NCBI GenBank assembly: GCA_036639955.1
Contig: JAVWHP010000008.1
Location: 7,430-71,429, forward strand
DNA length: 64,000 bases
Reading direction: 5' to 3'
Origin: JAVWHP01 sp036639955
Lineage (GTDB): Bacteria > Bacillota_I > Bacilli_A > Erysipelotrichales > Erysipelotrichaceae
A program made the position numbers and the translations under genes. Shown piece by piece: positions 1 through 9,445 of the stretch. Below the pieces are notes generated by a model. It ran no database searches. It was not told the DNA's origin and saw only the letters and a list, made by a program, of their open reading frames with translations. Position 1 is the stretch's first letter; every line of letters begins with the position of its first letter.

Positions 1-1
1 G

Positions 2-733
2 TTAGCTACGGGTGATTATATTGGATTCGTTGATGGTGATGATTATATAGGTAATGAGATGTATTCATTTCTTTATAATAATCTAATTAAGAATAATGCT
101 GATATATCTATTTGCAGTTACTATGAAGTTTATGGAAATAAAACTATAAGGAAAAATAACAATGATGTTAAATTTGTTATGAATACAAAAGAGACTGAAA
201 TTATGTTGTTTACAGACGGAAATTTTGAATCCGGGGTCTGGGATAAACTTTTTGCGAAAAAAGCCTTAAAAAATTCATTTTTTAATACAAATGTCAACTA
301 TGGTGAAGAATTACAATTTCTGTTTAACTGTATAGAAAATGCGCAAGTGATAGTCTATGAATCTAAACCTCATTATTATTATTTTCAAAGAGAAGATAGT
401 GTAACTCATGTGCTAGAAGTAAATGAAGGTCCTATCCAGTCTATTAAGTATTTATTAATGTATTTAAAAGAAAATAAATATGATGAAACGATAATTAGAT
501 TAGTAAATACTAGATATGTTTTATCGATGTTCAGAGCATTCAATGTTAGTTTGCAAATTAAAGAGAATGACATTGTTAATAAAAGATTAAAGAAAGAGCT
601 ATTCTTAAATAGAAAGTTTGTGTACTATAAGTCTTTAAATAGTAAAAAAATGTTGCAATTGAAATTATTTTTTAATTGTCCATTTGTTTACGTAAAAGTA
701 GCGAAAATTGCGTTATTTTTACGAAGGAAATAG
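2..733 (+). CDS. Family 2 glycosyltransferase, 5'-truncated by window edge
   Basis: The reading frame is open from base 2, upstream of the first ATG at 59, so the true start lies outside the window. The first residues read GDYIGFVDGDDYI, the nucleotide-sugar/metal-binding (DxD-like) core of GT2 glycosyltransferases. WDKLFAKK and YGEELQF follow, matching the acceptor-side and catalytic-acid regions of the family. Only the N-terminal nucleotide-binding strand is missing. It probably adds one sugar to a surface polysaccharide repeat at the cytoplasmic face. The flippase gene downstream supports that role. The sugar and linkage cannot be told from the sequence. Confidence 0.85.
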   Translation, partial: LATGDYIGFVDGDDYIGNEMYSFLYNNLIKNNADISICSYYEVYGNKTIRKNNNDVKFVMNTKETEIMLFTDGNFESGVWDKLFAKKALKNSFFNTNVNYGEELQFLFNCIENAQVIVYESKPHYYYFQREDSVTHVLEVNEGPIQSIKYLLMYLKENKYDETIIRLVNTRYVLSMFRAFNVSLQIKENDIVNKRLKKELFLNRKFVYYKSLNSKKMLQLKLFFNCPFVYVKVAKIALFLRRK

Positions 734-880
734 TCCTAGGTATATAGTGATCTTTACCGATAGAATAGGTAGATTTAAGGATTAGAAAAAAATACGAAGT
801 GTGGAATTTGATTATTAACTACAATTTAAAAATAGTAAGAACAGTTTGTCATATAAATAGAAATTAAAGAGGATATGTGA

Positions 881-2422
881 ATGAGAACAAGTAGTGCTAT
901 AAAAAATTCAATTGCTGGGCTGATTGCCAGTTTAACAGCGATGCTATTAGGGTTTATAGCTCAGGCTATATTTATTAGAACTCTGGGCGTAGAGTATCTT
1001 GGTATAAACGGATTATTTACAAATATATTACAGATGCTTTGCTTTGTAGAACTAGGCATTGGCTATGCAATTGTATTCAATTTATATAAGCCTATTGCTG
1101 AGGGGAATATAGAAGAAATCAAATCCTTGATGTACTTCTATAAAAAGACATACAGAATATTAGCTATTATAATTGCTGTATTAGGTATGTTTGTTCTTCC
1201 ATTAATACCCATGATAGTAGGTGAAGTAAGTATTGAAGTGAATATATATTTAGTATATTTTCTATTCTTAATGAGTACAGTTGCTTCATATTTAATTGTA
1301 TATAAAAGAAACTTTATTATCGCGGATCAAAAAAACTATATTGTTAATTACATACATATTTTTTATCTATTTACGATTAACCTTTTACAAATATTGATTA
1401 TTGTTATTTATAAAAACTATTATGCATACTTGATAACCAAGATTATATGCCAATTAGGAGAGAACATAGTAGTCTCTGCAATTGCTAATAAAAAGTATCC
1501 ATTTTTAAAAGAAAAAGAATATTCTCCATTAGAACCAAAAATTAAGAAAGATATTTTCATAAAAGTAAAAGCACTTATATATCATAAAATAGGTACAATA
1601 ATGGTTATTGGTACTGATAATATTATCATCTCCGCTTTTTTCGGTGTAGCAACTGTCGGATTATATTCGAATTATTACTTAATAATTAATGCATTAACTA
1701 TCGTTTTTTCTCAACTAATCAGCGCAACAGGAGCGAGTGTTGGCAATTTATTAGCAAAGGAGACTCAGGAAAAATCTCATTCAATCTTTAAAAGGATGTT
1801 TTTCTTAAATTCATGGGTTTCTATTTTTACTGCAAGCAGTTTATTAATAATGATACAACCATTTATGAAAATTTGGGTAGGAGAGCAGTATATATTTAGT
1901 ATGTCAATTTTAATTATTTTAATAATGAATTACTTTCAGAAAATGCAAAAAGTCAGTTATGTTACGTTCAAGGATTCAGCTGGTATATGGACTGAAGATA
2001 AATATGTTCCGTTAGCAGAAGCAGTATTAAATATAACTTTTTCCATTTTCTTTGCTAGAATATATGGAATAGCTGGAGTATTTATTGGAACAATCTTATC
2101 TAGTTCAGCATTATGGTTTTTTAGTTATCCAAAATATGTATACAAAAGCATATTAGGAGGAACATATAAAAATTACATAAAAGAAAGTGCAACTATAATT
2201 GTTGTATTCATAATATGTTGTGTTTCATCAGTAGGTTTGTCTATGCTAGTTTGTTTTGATAATGTAGTATTAACATTGTTTGTGAATGGAATAATAGCAT
2301 TGATAGTACCCAATTTAATACTTTTTGTTACATTTAGAAAAACTGATGAATTTAAATATTTTTTAAATTTATTATGTAAGATAATATTTAGAAAGAAGAA
2401 AAATGAAACTATTATTTCATAG
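881..2422 (+). CDS. Polysaccharide repeat-unit flippase (Wzx-like, MATE/MOP superfamily)
   Basis: This is a 513-residue, very hydrophobic protein with about 12-14 predicted membrane segments and few charged residues between them. The N-terminus (AIKNSIAGLIASLTAMLLGF, then IRTLGVEYLGINGLF) is typical of PST/Wzx exporters. It probably flips undecaprenyl-linked polysaccharide units across the membrane. It follows a glycosyltransferase and precedes chain-length and kinase genes, the usual polysaccharide locus content. The ATG has a weak AAGAGGA ribosome site about 8 bases upstream. MurJ-type lipid II flippases share the fold, but the locus favours a capsule or teichoic-type polymer. Confidence 0.85.
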   Translation: MRTSSAIKNSIAGLIASLTAMLLGFIAQAIFIRTLGVEYLGINGLFTNILQMLCFVELGIGYAIVFNLYKPIAEGNIEEIKSLMYFYKKTYRILAIIIAVLGMFVLPLIPMIVGEVSIEVNIYLVYFLFLMSTVASYLIVYKRNFIIADQKNYIVNYIHIFYLFTINLLQILIIVIYKNYYAYLITKIICQLGENIVVSAIANKKYPFLKEKEYSPLEPKIKKDIFIKVKALIYHKIGTIMVIGTDNIIISAFFGVATVGLYSNYYLIINALTIVFSQLISATGASVGNLLAKETQEKSHSIFKRMFFLNSWVSIFTASSLLIMIQPFMKIWVGEQYIFSMSILIILIMNYFQKMQKVSYVTFKDSAGIWTEDKYVPLAEAVLNITFSIFFARIYGIAGVFIGTILSSSALWFFSYPKYVYKSILGGTYKNYIKESATIIVVFIICCVSSVGLSMLVCFDNVVLTLFVNGIIALIVPNLILFVTFRKTDEFKYFLNLLCKIIFRKKKNETIIS

Positions 2423-2583
2423 TTTTTTGCTAAAAATATGTGTTATTTTTATTTGATCGTTATTTAAGATATGAAAAGAAGTGAAATATTCATATTTAAT
2501 TTTGCTAAGAATAAATTAAGAGAACTTGTATATTGAAAAGAAAGAGATATTATAAAACTAATATAATACAATAGGAGGATACT

Positions 2584-3864
2584 ATGATTAAACTCTCGTT
2601 AAACAAAGCGTTCTTAAGAGAAGATATATATGATTATCAAGAAAGAGTAGACGTTGCTCATGATAAACTTATGAATAAAACAGGAGCCGGAAATGAATTT
2701 ACTGGGTGGGTAGAACTACCAGATTCGTATGATAATAAAGAAATTGAACATATAAATGAAGTAGCCAAAAGAATAAGAGAAGACTGTGATGTGTTTCTAG
2801 CATGTGGAATAGGTGGATCTTACCTAGGAGCTAGAGCTGCAATAGAAATGATTAATGGTTTATATCCTAATAAGAAACCTGAGATAATCTATATTGGAAA
2901 TGGATTCTCAAGTACATACCTCTTACAGGTATTTAATTATATACAGGATAAGAGTGTAGTTATGAATGTTATAAGTAAGTCAGGTAGTACTACTGAAACT
3001 CAGATAGCTTTAAGATTATTTAAAGATCATATTGTTAAGAAGTATGGTAAAGAAGAAGCTAAAAGAAGAATAGTGGTTACTACTGATGCTAAAAAAGGAT
3101 TTATTAAGGATATGGCCATTAATGAGGGCTATGAGGCCTTTGACTTTCCTGAAGATATTGGTGGTAGATATTCAGTTTTAACAGCTGTAGGGCTGTTGCC
3201 GATAGCTGTAGCGGGTATTGACATCAATGAAATGATAGAAGGATCTAGAATAGCTAAAAAAGAGTTAAGCTCAAGTGATTTACATGATAACGCAGCTTAT
3301 CAATACGCAGTAGCTAGAAGAATATTAGAAAATCAAGGTAATCATGTAGAGATGCTAGTAACCTATGAAATGCAAATGAGTAAAGTAGCAGAATGGTGGA
3401 AACAACTATTTGCTGAATCCGAAGGAAAAGAAAACCAAGGAATACTACCCATAAGTGCTAATTATTCAGCAGACCTACATTCAATAGGACAATTTATTCA
3501 AGAAGGAACTAACCTAGTATTTGAAACAGTATTAGTATCTAAGAAACCCAATCTAGATAAAGTACTTTATTCACCTAAAGTAGAAATAGAAGAATTAAAC
3601 TACATATATGGAAGATCACTACACTATATTAATAAAATAGCCTGTAAAGGAACTTTACAAGCCCATGCTGATGTAGGTGGAGTATCTAATATAGTGATAG
3701 AATTAGAAGACATGAGTGCTAAATCATTTGGTTACATGGTATACTTCTTCTTTCTAGCATGTTCTATAGGAGTATACTTATTAGATTTAAACCCATTTAA
3801 CCAACCAGGTGTAGAAGTTTATAAAAATAGGATGTTTAAACTATTAGGAAAAAAGCCAAAATAA
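2584..3864 (+). CDS. pgi: Glucose-6-phosphate isomerase
   Basis: The enzyme interconverts glucose 6-phosphate and fructose 6-phosphate in the cytoplasm. The sugar-phosphate isomerase signatures are present: CGIGGSYLGARAA near residue 75, the SIS phosphate loop SKSGSTTETQ near 140, EDIGGRYSVL near 190, and EGTNLVFETV near 309. At 426 residues it is slightly shorter than the roughly 450-residue Bacillus enzyme but appears complete. A strong AGGAGG lies 7 bases before the ATG. The gene sits inside a polysaccharide locus, where it may direct carbon toward nucleotide sugars, though it may equally be the only housekeeping copy. Confidence 0.95.
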   Translation: MIKLSLNKAFLREDIYDYQERVDVAHDKLMNKTGAGNEFTGWVELPDSYDNKEIEHINEVAKRIREDCDVFLACGIGGSYLGARAAIEMINGLYPNKKPEIIYIGNGFSSTYLLQVFNYIQDKSVVMNVISKSGSTTETQIALRLFKDHIVKKYGKEEAKRRIVVTTDAKKGFIKDMAINEGYEAFDFPEDIGGRYSVLTAVGLLPIAVAGIDINEMIEGSRIAKKELSSSDLHDNAAYQYAVARRILENQGNHVEMLVTYEMQMSKVAEWWKQLFAESEGKENQGILPISANYSADLHSIGQFIQEGTNLVFETVLVSKKPNLDKVLYSPKVEIEELNYIYGRSLHYINKIACKGTLQAHADVGGVSNIVIELEDMSAKSFGYMVYFFFLACSIGVYLLDLNPFNQPGVEVYKNRMFKLLGKKPK

Positions 3865-3889
3865 TAACAAACGAATATAAGGAGCTAAT

Positions 3890-4342
3890 ATGAAAAAGAA
3901 AGATAATAAAAAGTATATTTATTTATTATTACTAGTGTTAATAATGTCTATAATATTTTTATTTTCATCCCAAAGTAATGATAAAAGCCAAACTATAAGC
4001 AATAAAGTTATAGAAGTAACTAAACAAGATGTCGTAACAAATGTAATCAATGAAAATTTAGACATTAATATTAATCCAGTAATATTAGTCAGAAAAGGAG
4101 CTCATGCTTCATTATATTTTATATTAGCTATAACCTGTTTCTTAACCTTAAAAGAATTTAAGGTTAAGAATACAGAAACTATATGTATTCTACTATGCTT
4201 ATTATATGCAAGTAGTGATGAAATACATCAAATTTTTATAAGGGGTAGAACAGCATCTATATTAGATGTTATAATAGATATGTTAGGAGCCACATTTGGT
4301 GTACTACTTATCTATACAATAAAGAAAAATAGGATCAACTAG
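3890..4342 (+). CDS. VanZ-like membrane protein
   Basis: This 150-residue protein has an N-terminal membrane segment and two or three more hydrophobic helices. It carries the VanZ-family pattern: FSSQS after the first helix, VRKGAHASLYFILA in the middle, and SSDEIHQIFIRGRTASILDV, where the conserved DE-HQ-F--GR-----D string is clear. VanZ proteins confer low-level teicoplanin resistance in some enterococci, but most family members have no proven role and many lie beside surface-polymer genes. AAGGAG lies 7 bases upstream of the ATG, and the gene is 25 bases after pgi, so co-transcription is likely. Confidence 0.85.
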   Translation: MKKKDNKKYIYLLLLVLIMSIIFLFSSQSNDKSQTISNKVIEVTKQDVVTNVINENLDININPVILVRKGAHASLYFILAITCFLTLKEFKVKNTETICILLCLLYASSDEIHQIFIRGRTASILDVIIDMLGATFGVLLIYTIKKNRIN

Positions 4343-4371
4343 GAAAACATTATATCCATTTGGAGGAAAAC

Positions 4372-5076
4372 ATGATAGAAAATTTGAAAACAATGAATAA
4401 TGAAGAAGAAAATGAATTAGATTTAAGTCAACTATATAAACTATTTAAAAAGAATATAAGACTAATAGTAATTACAGCTATTATAGGAGCCATTATAGCT
4501 TTAGTAGTAACTATCTTCTTTATAGATAAGAAGTATGCAAGTGAAACTAGAATATATCTAACACCTAAAGTAAGTGATCAAGGAATAGTTGATAATACTA
4601 CAATAAGTTCTAATAACTTATTAGTAAATAGTTATGTATCTATTATGCAAGGAAAGAATATATTAACTAAAGTAGCAGATGATTTAAATTTAAGTAGTGT
4701 TGCTGAAGTAAGTAATAGTTTAACAGTAACTAATGAAAAAGATACACAGATTATTAGTGTAGTTGCTAAAACAGACAATCCTACTAAATCTAAACAAATA
4801 GCAGAAACAACAGTAGAAATATTTTTTACAGAAATGAAAGATAAACTACAAATAAGTAATATGACTATCGTTGATGCAGCAGAATTAAATGCAATAGAAG
4901 TAAGCCCAAGTAAAAAGAAAAATCTATTAGTAGGTACAGTTGCCGGTGGATTTTTAGCAGCAAGCTATGTAGTAATAAAATTCTTATTAGATAAAAGATT
5001 AAGAAATAGAAGTGAAGTAGAAAATTTCTTAGAAATACCAGTTCTAGTAGAAGTACCTTTCTTCGATAAGGACTAG
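4372..5076 (+). CDS. Polysaccharide chain-length/kinase-modulator protein (Wzz family, CpsC/YwqC-like)
   Basis: The protein has a short cytoplasmic N-terminus (DLSQLYKLFKKNIRLIV), a membrane helix at about residues 27-50, an extracytoplasmic domain, and a second helix at about 180-205. This is the two-helix plan of Gram-positive Wzz-type modulators. They control polymer length and activate the partner tyrosine kinase encoded two genes downstream. I chose the ATG at 4372 because TGGAGG lies 5 bases before it. The in-frame TTG at 4360 overlaps that ribosome site and is unlikely to be used. Confidence 0.85.
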   Translation: MIENLKTMNNEEENELDLSQLYKLFKKNIRLIVITAIIGAIIALVVTIFFIDKKYASETRIYLTPKVSDQGIVDNTTISSNNLLVNSYVSIMQGKNILTKVADDLNLSSVAEVSNSLTVTNEKDTQIISVVAKTDNPTKSKQIAETTVEIFFTEMKDKLQISNMTIVDAAELNAIEVSPSKKKNLLVGTVAGGFLAASYVVIKFLLDKRLRNRSEVENFLEIPVLVEVPFFDKD

Positions 5077-5081
5077 CTATT

Positions 5082-5861
5082 ATGATAGATGTACATAGTC
5101 ATATAGCTTGGGATATAGATGATGGTATAACTAATAAACAAGATTCTTTAAATACAATTAAAAGAGCTAAACAAGACGGAATCACTAATATCATAGCAAC
5201 CCCGCATATAAGCTTAAGTAATGTAAATAACAAAGAAACATTTAAGGCAATAAATGAAAGAATAACAGAATTACAAACATTAGGAATAAAAGAAAATATA
5301 AATATTATTAAAGGATCTGAAATTCTTATAAACCACGATTATCAAGAACTATTTAAAAATAAATTATTTAATACTTTAGGAGATACAAATTACATATTAA
5401 TAGAATTTGATCTAAGTAAAGATATAAAATTTATAGAAGAAGTAGAAGACTGGTTATATGAAATTAAAATGCTAGATTATAAAATAGTTATAGCACATGT
5501 TGAAAGATACTTTAAAGAATCATTAGATATAGAAAGAATAAATAACTGGATAAGTAATGGCTATTATATACAAGTAAATAGAACATCTTTGTTAGGATTA
5601 GATACTAATGTAAGTAAAACTAATGCAAAAGAACTTATTAAACAAGGATTAGTACACTTAATAGCAACAGATACACATAGTTTTGAAGGAAGAAGAATCT
5701 GTAAATTAAGTGATGTGAAAGAATATCTTAAAAAAGAGTATGGAATAGAGTATGCAAATAGTATTTTAGAAATTAATTCAAAAAGATTATTAAATAATGA
5801 TGAACTGGTATTAGTAAAACCAGTTAAAAGAAGTTTACTACAAAGAATAATAGGAGCGTAA
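5082..5861 (+). CDS. PHP-family tyrosine-protein phosphatase (CpsB/YwqE-like)
   Basis: The N-terminal MIDVHSHIAWDIDDG gives the first metal-binding histidines and aspartates of the PHP fold. ATPHIS (about 41-46), the GSEI segment, IAHVERY (about 145) and ATDTHS (about 196-201) supply the remaining ligands. Members dephosphorylate the bacterial tyrosine kinase of the same operon and so tune polymer assembly. It begins 5 bases after the chain-length gene and ends 3 bases before the kinase gene, an arrangement typical of phosphatase-kinase pairs. Length (259) is normal for the family. Confidence 0.9.
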   Translation: MIDVHSHIAWDIDDGITNKQDSLNTIKRAKQDGITNIIATPHISLSNVNNKETFKAINERITELQTLGIKENINIIKGSEILINHDYQELFKNKLFNTLGDTNYILIEFDLSKDIKFIEEVEDWLYEIKMLDYKIVIAHVERYFKESLDIERINNWISNGYYIQVNRTSLLGLDTNVSKTNAKELIKQGLVHLIATDTHSFEGRRICKLSDVKEYLKKEYGIEYANSILEINSKRLLNNDELVLVKPVKRSLLQRIIGA

Positions 5862-5864
5862 AAT

Positions 5865-6584
5865 ATGTTTAAAATAAAAAAATCTAATAAAAAAATAAGT
5901 AGCGGATATAAAAAATTTGACTACGGAGAAATATGTAGACAACTTAGAACTAATATAGAGTATTCATCATTTGAAAAGAAACTACAGGTAGTAAACTTTA
6001 CTAGTACAAATCCTGGCGAAGGTAAATCAGATGTTATAAGTAATTTAGCTATAGTTAGTGTACCTAAATATCAAAATGTATTATTAATGGATTGTGATCT
6101 AAGAAAACCAGTGCAGCATAAGATATTTAATGTATCTAATAAAACAGGAATTAGTGATATTGTTTTAGATTTAGATAAATTTGATGTTAATGATGATACA
6201 TTCTTTCAAAAATTCAGACAAGATAAGATTGATGGAACATTATTTTTATTAACTTCTGGTACTAAAGTACCTAATCCACAAGAACTATTAGCAAGTGATA
6301 AATTCAAAGAACTATTAAGTATCTTAAGAACTAGATTCGAATTCATACTATTAGATTGTCCACCAGTATCAGCTGTAGCCGATGCAATTCCTTTATCAGT
6401 TGTAGCTGATGGGACTGTATTTGTTATATCAGCTAGAGAAACAAATAAGAATGAAGCTAAAATAGCATTAACTCAGTTACAAAGAAACGGAGCTAATGTA
6501 TTAGGAGCGGCTTTAACTAACGTTGAACACGATGGTGATTCATACTATGGTTATTACAATTATTCAGAAACAGAAATAAAGTAA
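5865..6584 (+). CDS. Bacterial tyrosine kinase for polysaccharide export (CpsD/YwqD-like)
   Basis: This cytoplasmic BY-kinase has a P-loop STNPGEGKSD (about 47-56), Walker A' VLLMDCDLRKP (about 72-82) and Walker B FILLDCPP (about 160). The C-terminus ends in a tyrosine cluster, SYYGYYNYSE, the autophosphorylation tail that is cyclically phosphorylated during polymer synthesis. The residue after GKS is Asp rather than the usual Thr. The split arrangement, with a separate membrane modulator, is the Gram-positive type. AGGAG lies inside the end of the phosphatase gene, about 9 bases upstream, so the two are translationally close. Confidence 0.9.
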   Translation: MFKIKKSNKKISSGYKKFDYGEICRQLRTNIEYSSFEKKLQVVNFTSTNPGEGKSDVISNLAIVSVPKYQNVLLMDCDLRKPVQHKIFNVSNKTGISDIVLDLDKFDVNDDTFFQKFRQDKIDGTLFLLTSGTKVPNPQELLASDKFKELLSILRTRFEFILLDCPPVSAVADAIPLSVVADGTVFVISARETNKNEAKIALTQLQRNGANVLGAALTNVEHDGDSYYGYYNYSETEIK

Positions 6585-6599
6585 GGCCAGGTGAATATA

Positions 6600-7226
6600 A
6601 TGAAAAGACTAAAAATACAAAAAGAAGAAAAAATTATCTTAGCAGTAGGTCTAATAATTATTATAGTTTTAGTATGTACAGGTTTATATAAACAATCTGT
6701 AGAACCTAAAAAAGTAGACCCAATTTCAACTGTTGATAAAAAACCTATAACTGATTTAACTTTAAAAAAAGAGAACTTTCCTGTTGAAATAAATACTGAC
6801 TTGAAAAAAGATGCACGTATATATTTGAAAGGTAGTGAAGATGCTTTAAATAAAGTTATGATTGATTTTAGAAATGTAGATAATAAAAAAGCAGGAGAAT
6901 ATAAAGCTAGAGCAAGTTTAAATGATCTAGTAATAGAAATACCTATAGTTGTTGCTGATACTAAAGCACCAGTAATAGTGCCTAAACATGATAGTGTATT
7001 GTTTACTGTAAATAAGGATTCTAAAATATCTGAGATTGCTGAATATTTTAAAGCTACTGCAACTGATGAATATGATGGTGATAAAACTAGCTATATAAAA
7101 GGCTATCCGACTTCTTTCCCAAGTAGTGATGGAGTAGTTACGTATAAACTTACTTGTAAAGATTTAGCTGGTAATGTAGGAGAATATAATATTCAAGTTA
7201 ATTATGTTATAGAAAAGAAACCATAA
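6600..7226 (+). CDS. Membrane-anchored extracellular protein with Ig-like domain
   Basis: A short basic N-terminus (MKRLKIQKEEK) is followed by one hydrophobic helix at about residues 13-30, with no lipobox. The rest is extracellular. From about residue 115 (VADTKAPVIVP) to the end, the sequence looks like a bacterial Ig-like/HYR-type beta domain ending in YKLTCKDLAGNVGEYNIQVN, a pattern common in surface proteins. I prefer the ATG at 6600, preceded by AGGTG, over the GTG at 6591. It is the last gene of the chain-length/phosphatase/kinase run and may help position the export machinery or bind wall polymer. The exact role is unknown. Confidence 0.6.
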   Translation: MKRLKIQKEEKIILAVGLIIIIVLVCTGLYKQSVEPKKVDPISTVDKKPITDLTLKKENFPVEINTDLKKDARIYLKGSEDALNKVMIDFRNVDNKKAGEYKARASLNDLVIEIPIVVADTKAPVIVPKHDSVLFTVNKDSKISEIAEYFKATATDEYDGDKTSYIKGYPTSFPSSDGVVTYKLTCKDLAGNVGEYNIQVNYVIEKKP

Positions 7227-7303
7227 TATTTATATTAAATAATTATAATGGTATAATCATTAAGTAATTGCATAACCTAATAGCAATGTATGGAGGATTA
7301 TAT

Positions 7304-7534
7304 ATGGTAATAAGTGATGAAGAAAAGAATTTATTAAAGTTAGTTGGAAATAATATTAATAGAATTAGATTAGAACATAATTTAACTATTGGTCAATTAT
7401 CTACTTTAACTAATATAAGTGAATCTATCATATTAGCTGCTGAAACAGGTAATATAAATCTTTCTATTAACCAATTATCTTCTATATCTAATTCATTAGA
7501 TATAGAAGTAAAAGAATTACTTACTATTAAATAA
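7304..7534 (+). CDS. Small XRE-family DNA-binding protein
   Basis: The 76-residue protein is essentially one Cro/CI helix-turn-helix: NINRIRLEHNLTIGQLSTLT then NISESIILAAETGNINLSIN, with the usual closing helix SISNSLDIEVKELL. GGAGG lies 7 bases before the ATG at 7304, which fixes the start. A TTG 36 bases upstream in frame has no ribosome site. It is a stand-alone regulator with its own terminator. Its target is not evident, but it directly follows the polysaccharide genes. Confidence 0.75.
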   Translation: MVISDEEKNLLKLVGNNINRIRLEHNLTIGQLSTLTNISESIILAAETGNINLSINQLSSISNSLDIEVKELLTIK

Positions 7535-7575
7535 AAGCGTTGCTATGACATAAAGGTCTAGCAACGCTTTTTAAT
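7533..7575 (+). terminator. Rho-independent terminator after the XRE gene
   Basis: A 12-bp perfect stem (7534-7545 with 7559-7570, AAAGCGTTGCTA) with a 13-base loop is followed by T residues. The left arm overlaps the stop codon of the XRE gene. It ends the polysaccharide/XRE transcript. Confidence 0.85.
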
Positions 7576-7640
7576 TTATATATGTTTATTATACTTAAAT
7601 TTATATGCTATAGGTTATTTTTTGAAATTTTTAATTATAG

Positions 7641-7664
7641 TAAAACTGCTTAAATCCAGTTTTA
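7641..7664. terminator. Possible second hairpin in the XRE-murA gap
   Basis: TAAAACTG (7641-7648) pairs with CAGTTTTA (7657-7664) around an 8-base loop. The T-rich run is short, so it may be a weak terminator or chance in AT-rich DNA. Nothing else is clear in the 237-base gap except an AAAGGAG ribosome site before murA. Confidence 0.3.
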
Positions 7665-7811
7665 TTAGTTAATTCACATACTATAATATAATTAATTATA
7701 AGAATATGATAGATATTATAGAGGATTTATTATATACTTAATGGGTAAATGATATCTAAAAGCATAGTGTTGAATATACTAGTACTATGTAAGAATATAA
7801 AGGAGAATTAA

Positions 7812-9077
7812 ATGGAAGAGGTAATAAAAATAGAAGGTCGTCATCCTCTAAAGGGTACAGTTAGAATTAGTGGGTCTAAGAATGCTACTGTTGCTTTAAT
7901 TCCAGCAGCTATTTTAGCTAATGGACCTGTGTGTATTTGTGGTGTTCCAGATATTTCTGATGTTGCTGCCTTATCTCTTTTATTAAAAGATTTAGGAGTA
8001 AATGTTCAGTGTAAGTCTGATGATGAGTTAATTATTGATCCAAGCGAAATGGTTAATAAACCTATGGTAAAAGATGCTGTTACTAAATTACGTGCCTCTT
8101 ATTATTTTATGGGTGCTTTATTAGGTAAGTATGGTAAAGTAGAAATAAAGATGCCTGGTGGTTGTTATTTAGGACCTAGGCCTATAGACTTACATCTTAA
8201 GGGCTTTGAGGCCCTGGGTGCAAGTGTTAAGTATGTTGGTGGTTGTTATAAGATAGAAGCTAAGAAACTAATAGGTAATAAAGTATTTTTAGATATATCT
8301 AGTGTAGGAGCTACGATTAATATTATGATGGCTGCTGTTTATGCTAAAGGTAGAACTACTATTGAAAATGCTGCAAAAGAACCTGAGATAATTGATGTTG
8401 CCACTTTACTAAATAAGATGGGAGCAATTATCAGAGGTGCTGGTACTAATGTTATTACAATCGATGGGGTAACGAATCTTACTGGTTGTGTACATGAAAT
8501 AATACCCGATCGAATTGAAGCAGCTACTTATATAGTTTTAGCAGCTACAGCTGCTGAAGATGTTACTATTGAAAATATTATACCTCAACATTTAGAATCT
8601 TTATTATCTAAATTAAGTGAAATTGGAGTTAACTTAGATATTGAAGTGGATAAAGTAAGAATAAGAAAAAGTAAGAAAGCTCTAAAACCAGTAGAAATTA
8701 AAACATTACCATACCCAGGATTTGCTACTGACATTCAACAACCTCTTACGACGCTACTAACCCAGGCTCATGGCCAATCAGTAATAAGCGAAACTATTTA
8801 CCCTGAAAGATTTAAACACTGCTATGAACTAGGCAAAATGGGTGCTGATATTGATGTCCGTGCTTCAAGTTCTTTTATTAATGGCCCTACTAAACTTATT
8901 GCAAGTGTAGTGGAAGCTACTGATTTAAGATGTGGAGCTGCTCTTGTAGTAGCTGCCCTAATAGCTGAAGGAACTACTGAAATCCACTCTATTTATCATA
9001 TAGATAGAGGATATGAAAATCTCGATGGAAAACTGAAAACATTAGGAGCTAAGATCTGGCGTGAACAGGTCGAATAA
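7812..9077 (+). CDS. murA: UDP-N-acetylglucosamine 1-carboxyvinyltransferase
   Basis: It performs the first committed step of peptidoglycan synthesis, transferring enolpyruvate from PEP to UDP-GlcNAc. The N-terminal RISGSKNATVALIPAAILA and the flexible loop PGGCYLGPRPIDLH are characteristic. The catalytic Cys is present at about residue 118, so fosfomycin sensitivity would be expected. C-terminal YPGFATDIQQP and ERFKHCYELGKMGA are also typical. Length 421 is normal. Many low-GC Gram-positives carry two paralogues (MurA/MurZ), and I cannot say which this is. AAAGGAG lies 7 bases upstream of the ATG. Confidence 0.95.
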   Translation: MEEVIKIEGRHPLKGTVRISGSKNATVALIPAAILANGPVCICGVPDISDVAALSLLLKDLGVNVQCKSDDELIIDPSEMVNKPMVKDAVTKLRASYYFMGALLGKYGKVEIKMPGGCYLGPRPIDLHLKGFEALGASVKYVGGCYKIEAKKLIGNKVFLDISSVGATINIMMAAVYAKGRTTIENAAKEPEIIDVATLLNKMGAIIRGAGTNVITIDGVTNLTGCVHEIIPDRIEAATYIVLAATAAEDVTIENIIPQHLESLLSKLSEIGVNLDIEVDKVRIRKSKKALKPVEIKTLPYPGFATDIQQPLTTLLTQAHGQSVISETIYPERFKHCYELGKMGADIDVRASSSFINGPTKLIASVVEATDLRCGAALVVAALIAEGTTEIHSIYHIDRGYENLDGKLKTLGAKIWREQVE

Positions 9078-9082
9078 AGGAA

Positions 9083-9445
9083 ATGAAGGAATATATGAAA
9101 CATTATATTGAAGGCATTGATATACTTATCAAAGATAAGTCTATCAACGAAGATTCTATAAGGTTACATCGAGAGAAGATATCTGAGTTTCAACATGAAA
9201 GATTAATACATCTCATTGTAACAGTGCTATTTGCACTGTTAACAATGAGTATGTTTATAATGGTTATGATTAAACCAAGTATAATGATGTATTTGTTATT
9301 ATTTATGTTTATAGGACTATTAATACCCTATATTAAACATTATTATTATTTAGAAAACAGTGTACAATATACTTATAAACAATATGATAAAATGATAGAA
9401 ATATATAACGAAAGAAGGATTAGTAATGAAAAGACTAATAATTAA
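9083..9445 (+). CDS. Small membrane protein of unknown function
   Basis: I do not recognise the family. The 120-residue protein has a charged, probably helical N-terminus (about 1-45), then two closely spaced membrane helices at about 47-68 and 70-90, and a charged C-terminal tail. It starts 5 bases after murA, and its 3' end overlaps the downstream deacetylase gene by 20 bases, so the three genes are probably one transcript. A link to envelope metabolism is inference from position only. Confidence 0.55.
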   Translation: MKEYMKHYIEGIDILIKDKSINEDSIRLHREKISEFQHERLIHLIVTVLFALLTMSMFIMVMIKPSIMMYLLLFMFIGLLIPYIKHYYYLENSVQYTYKQYDKMIEIYNERRISNEKTNN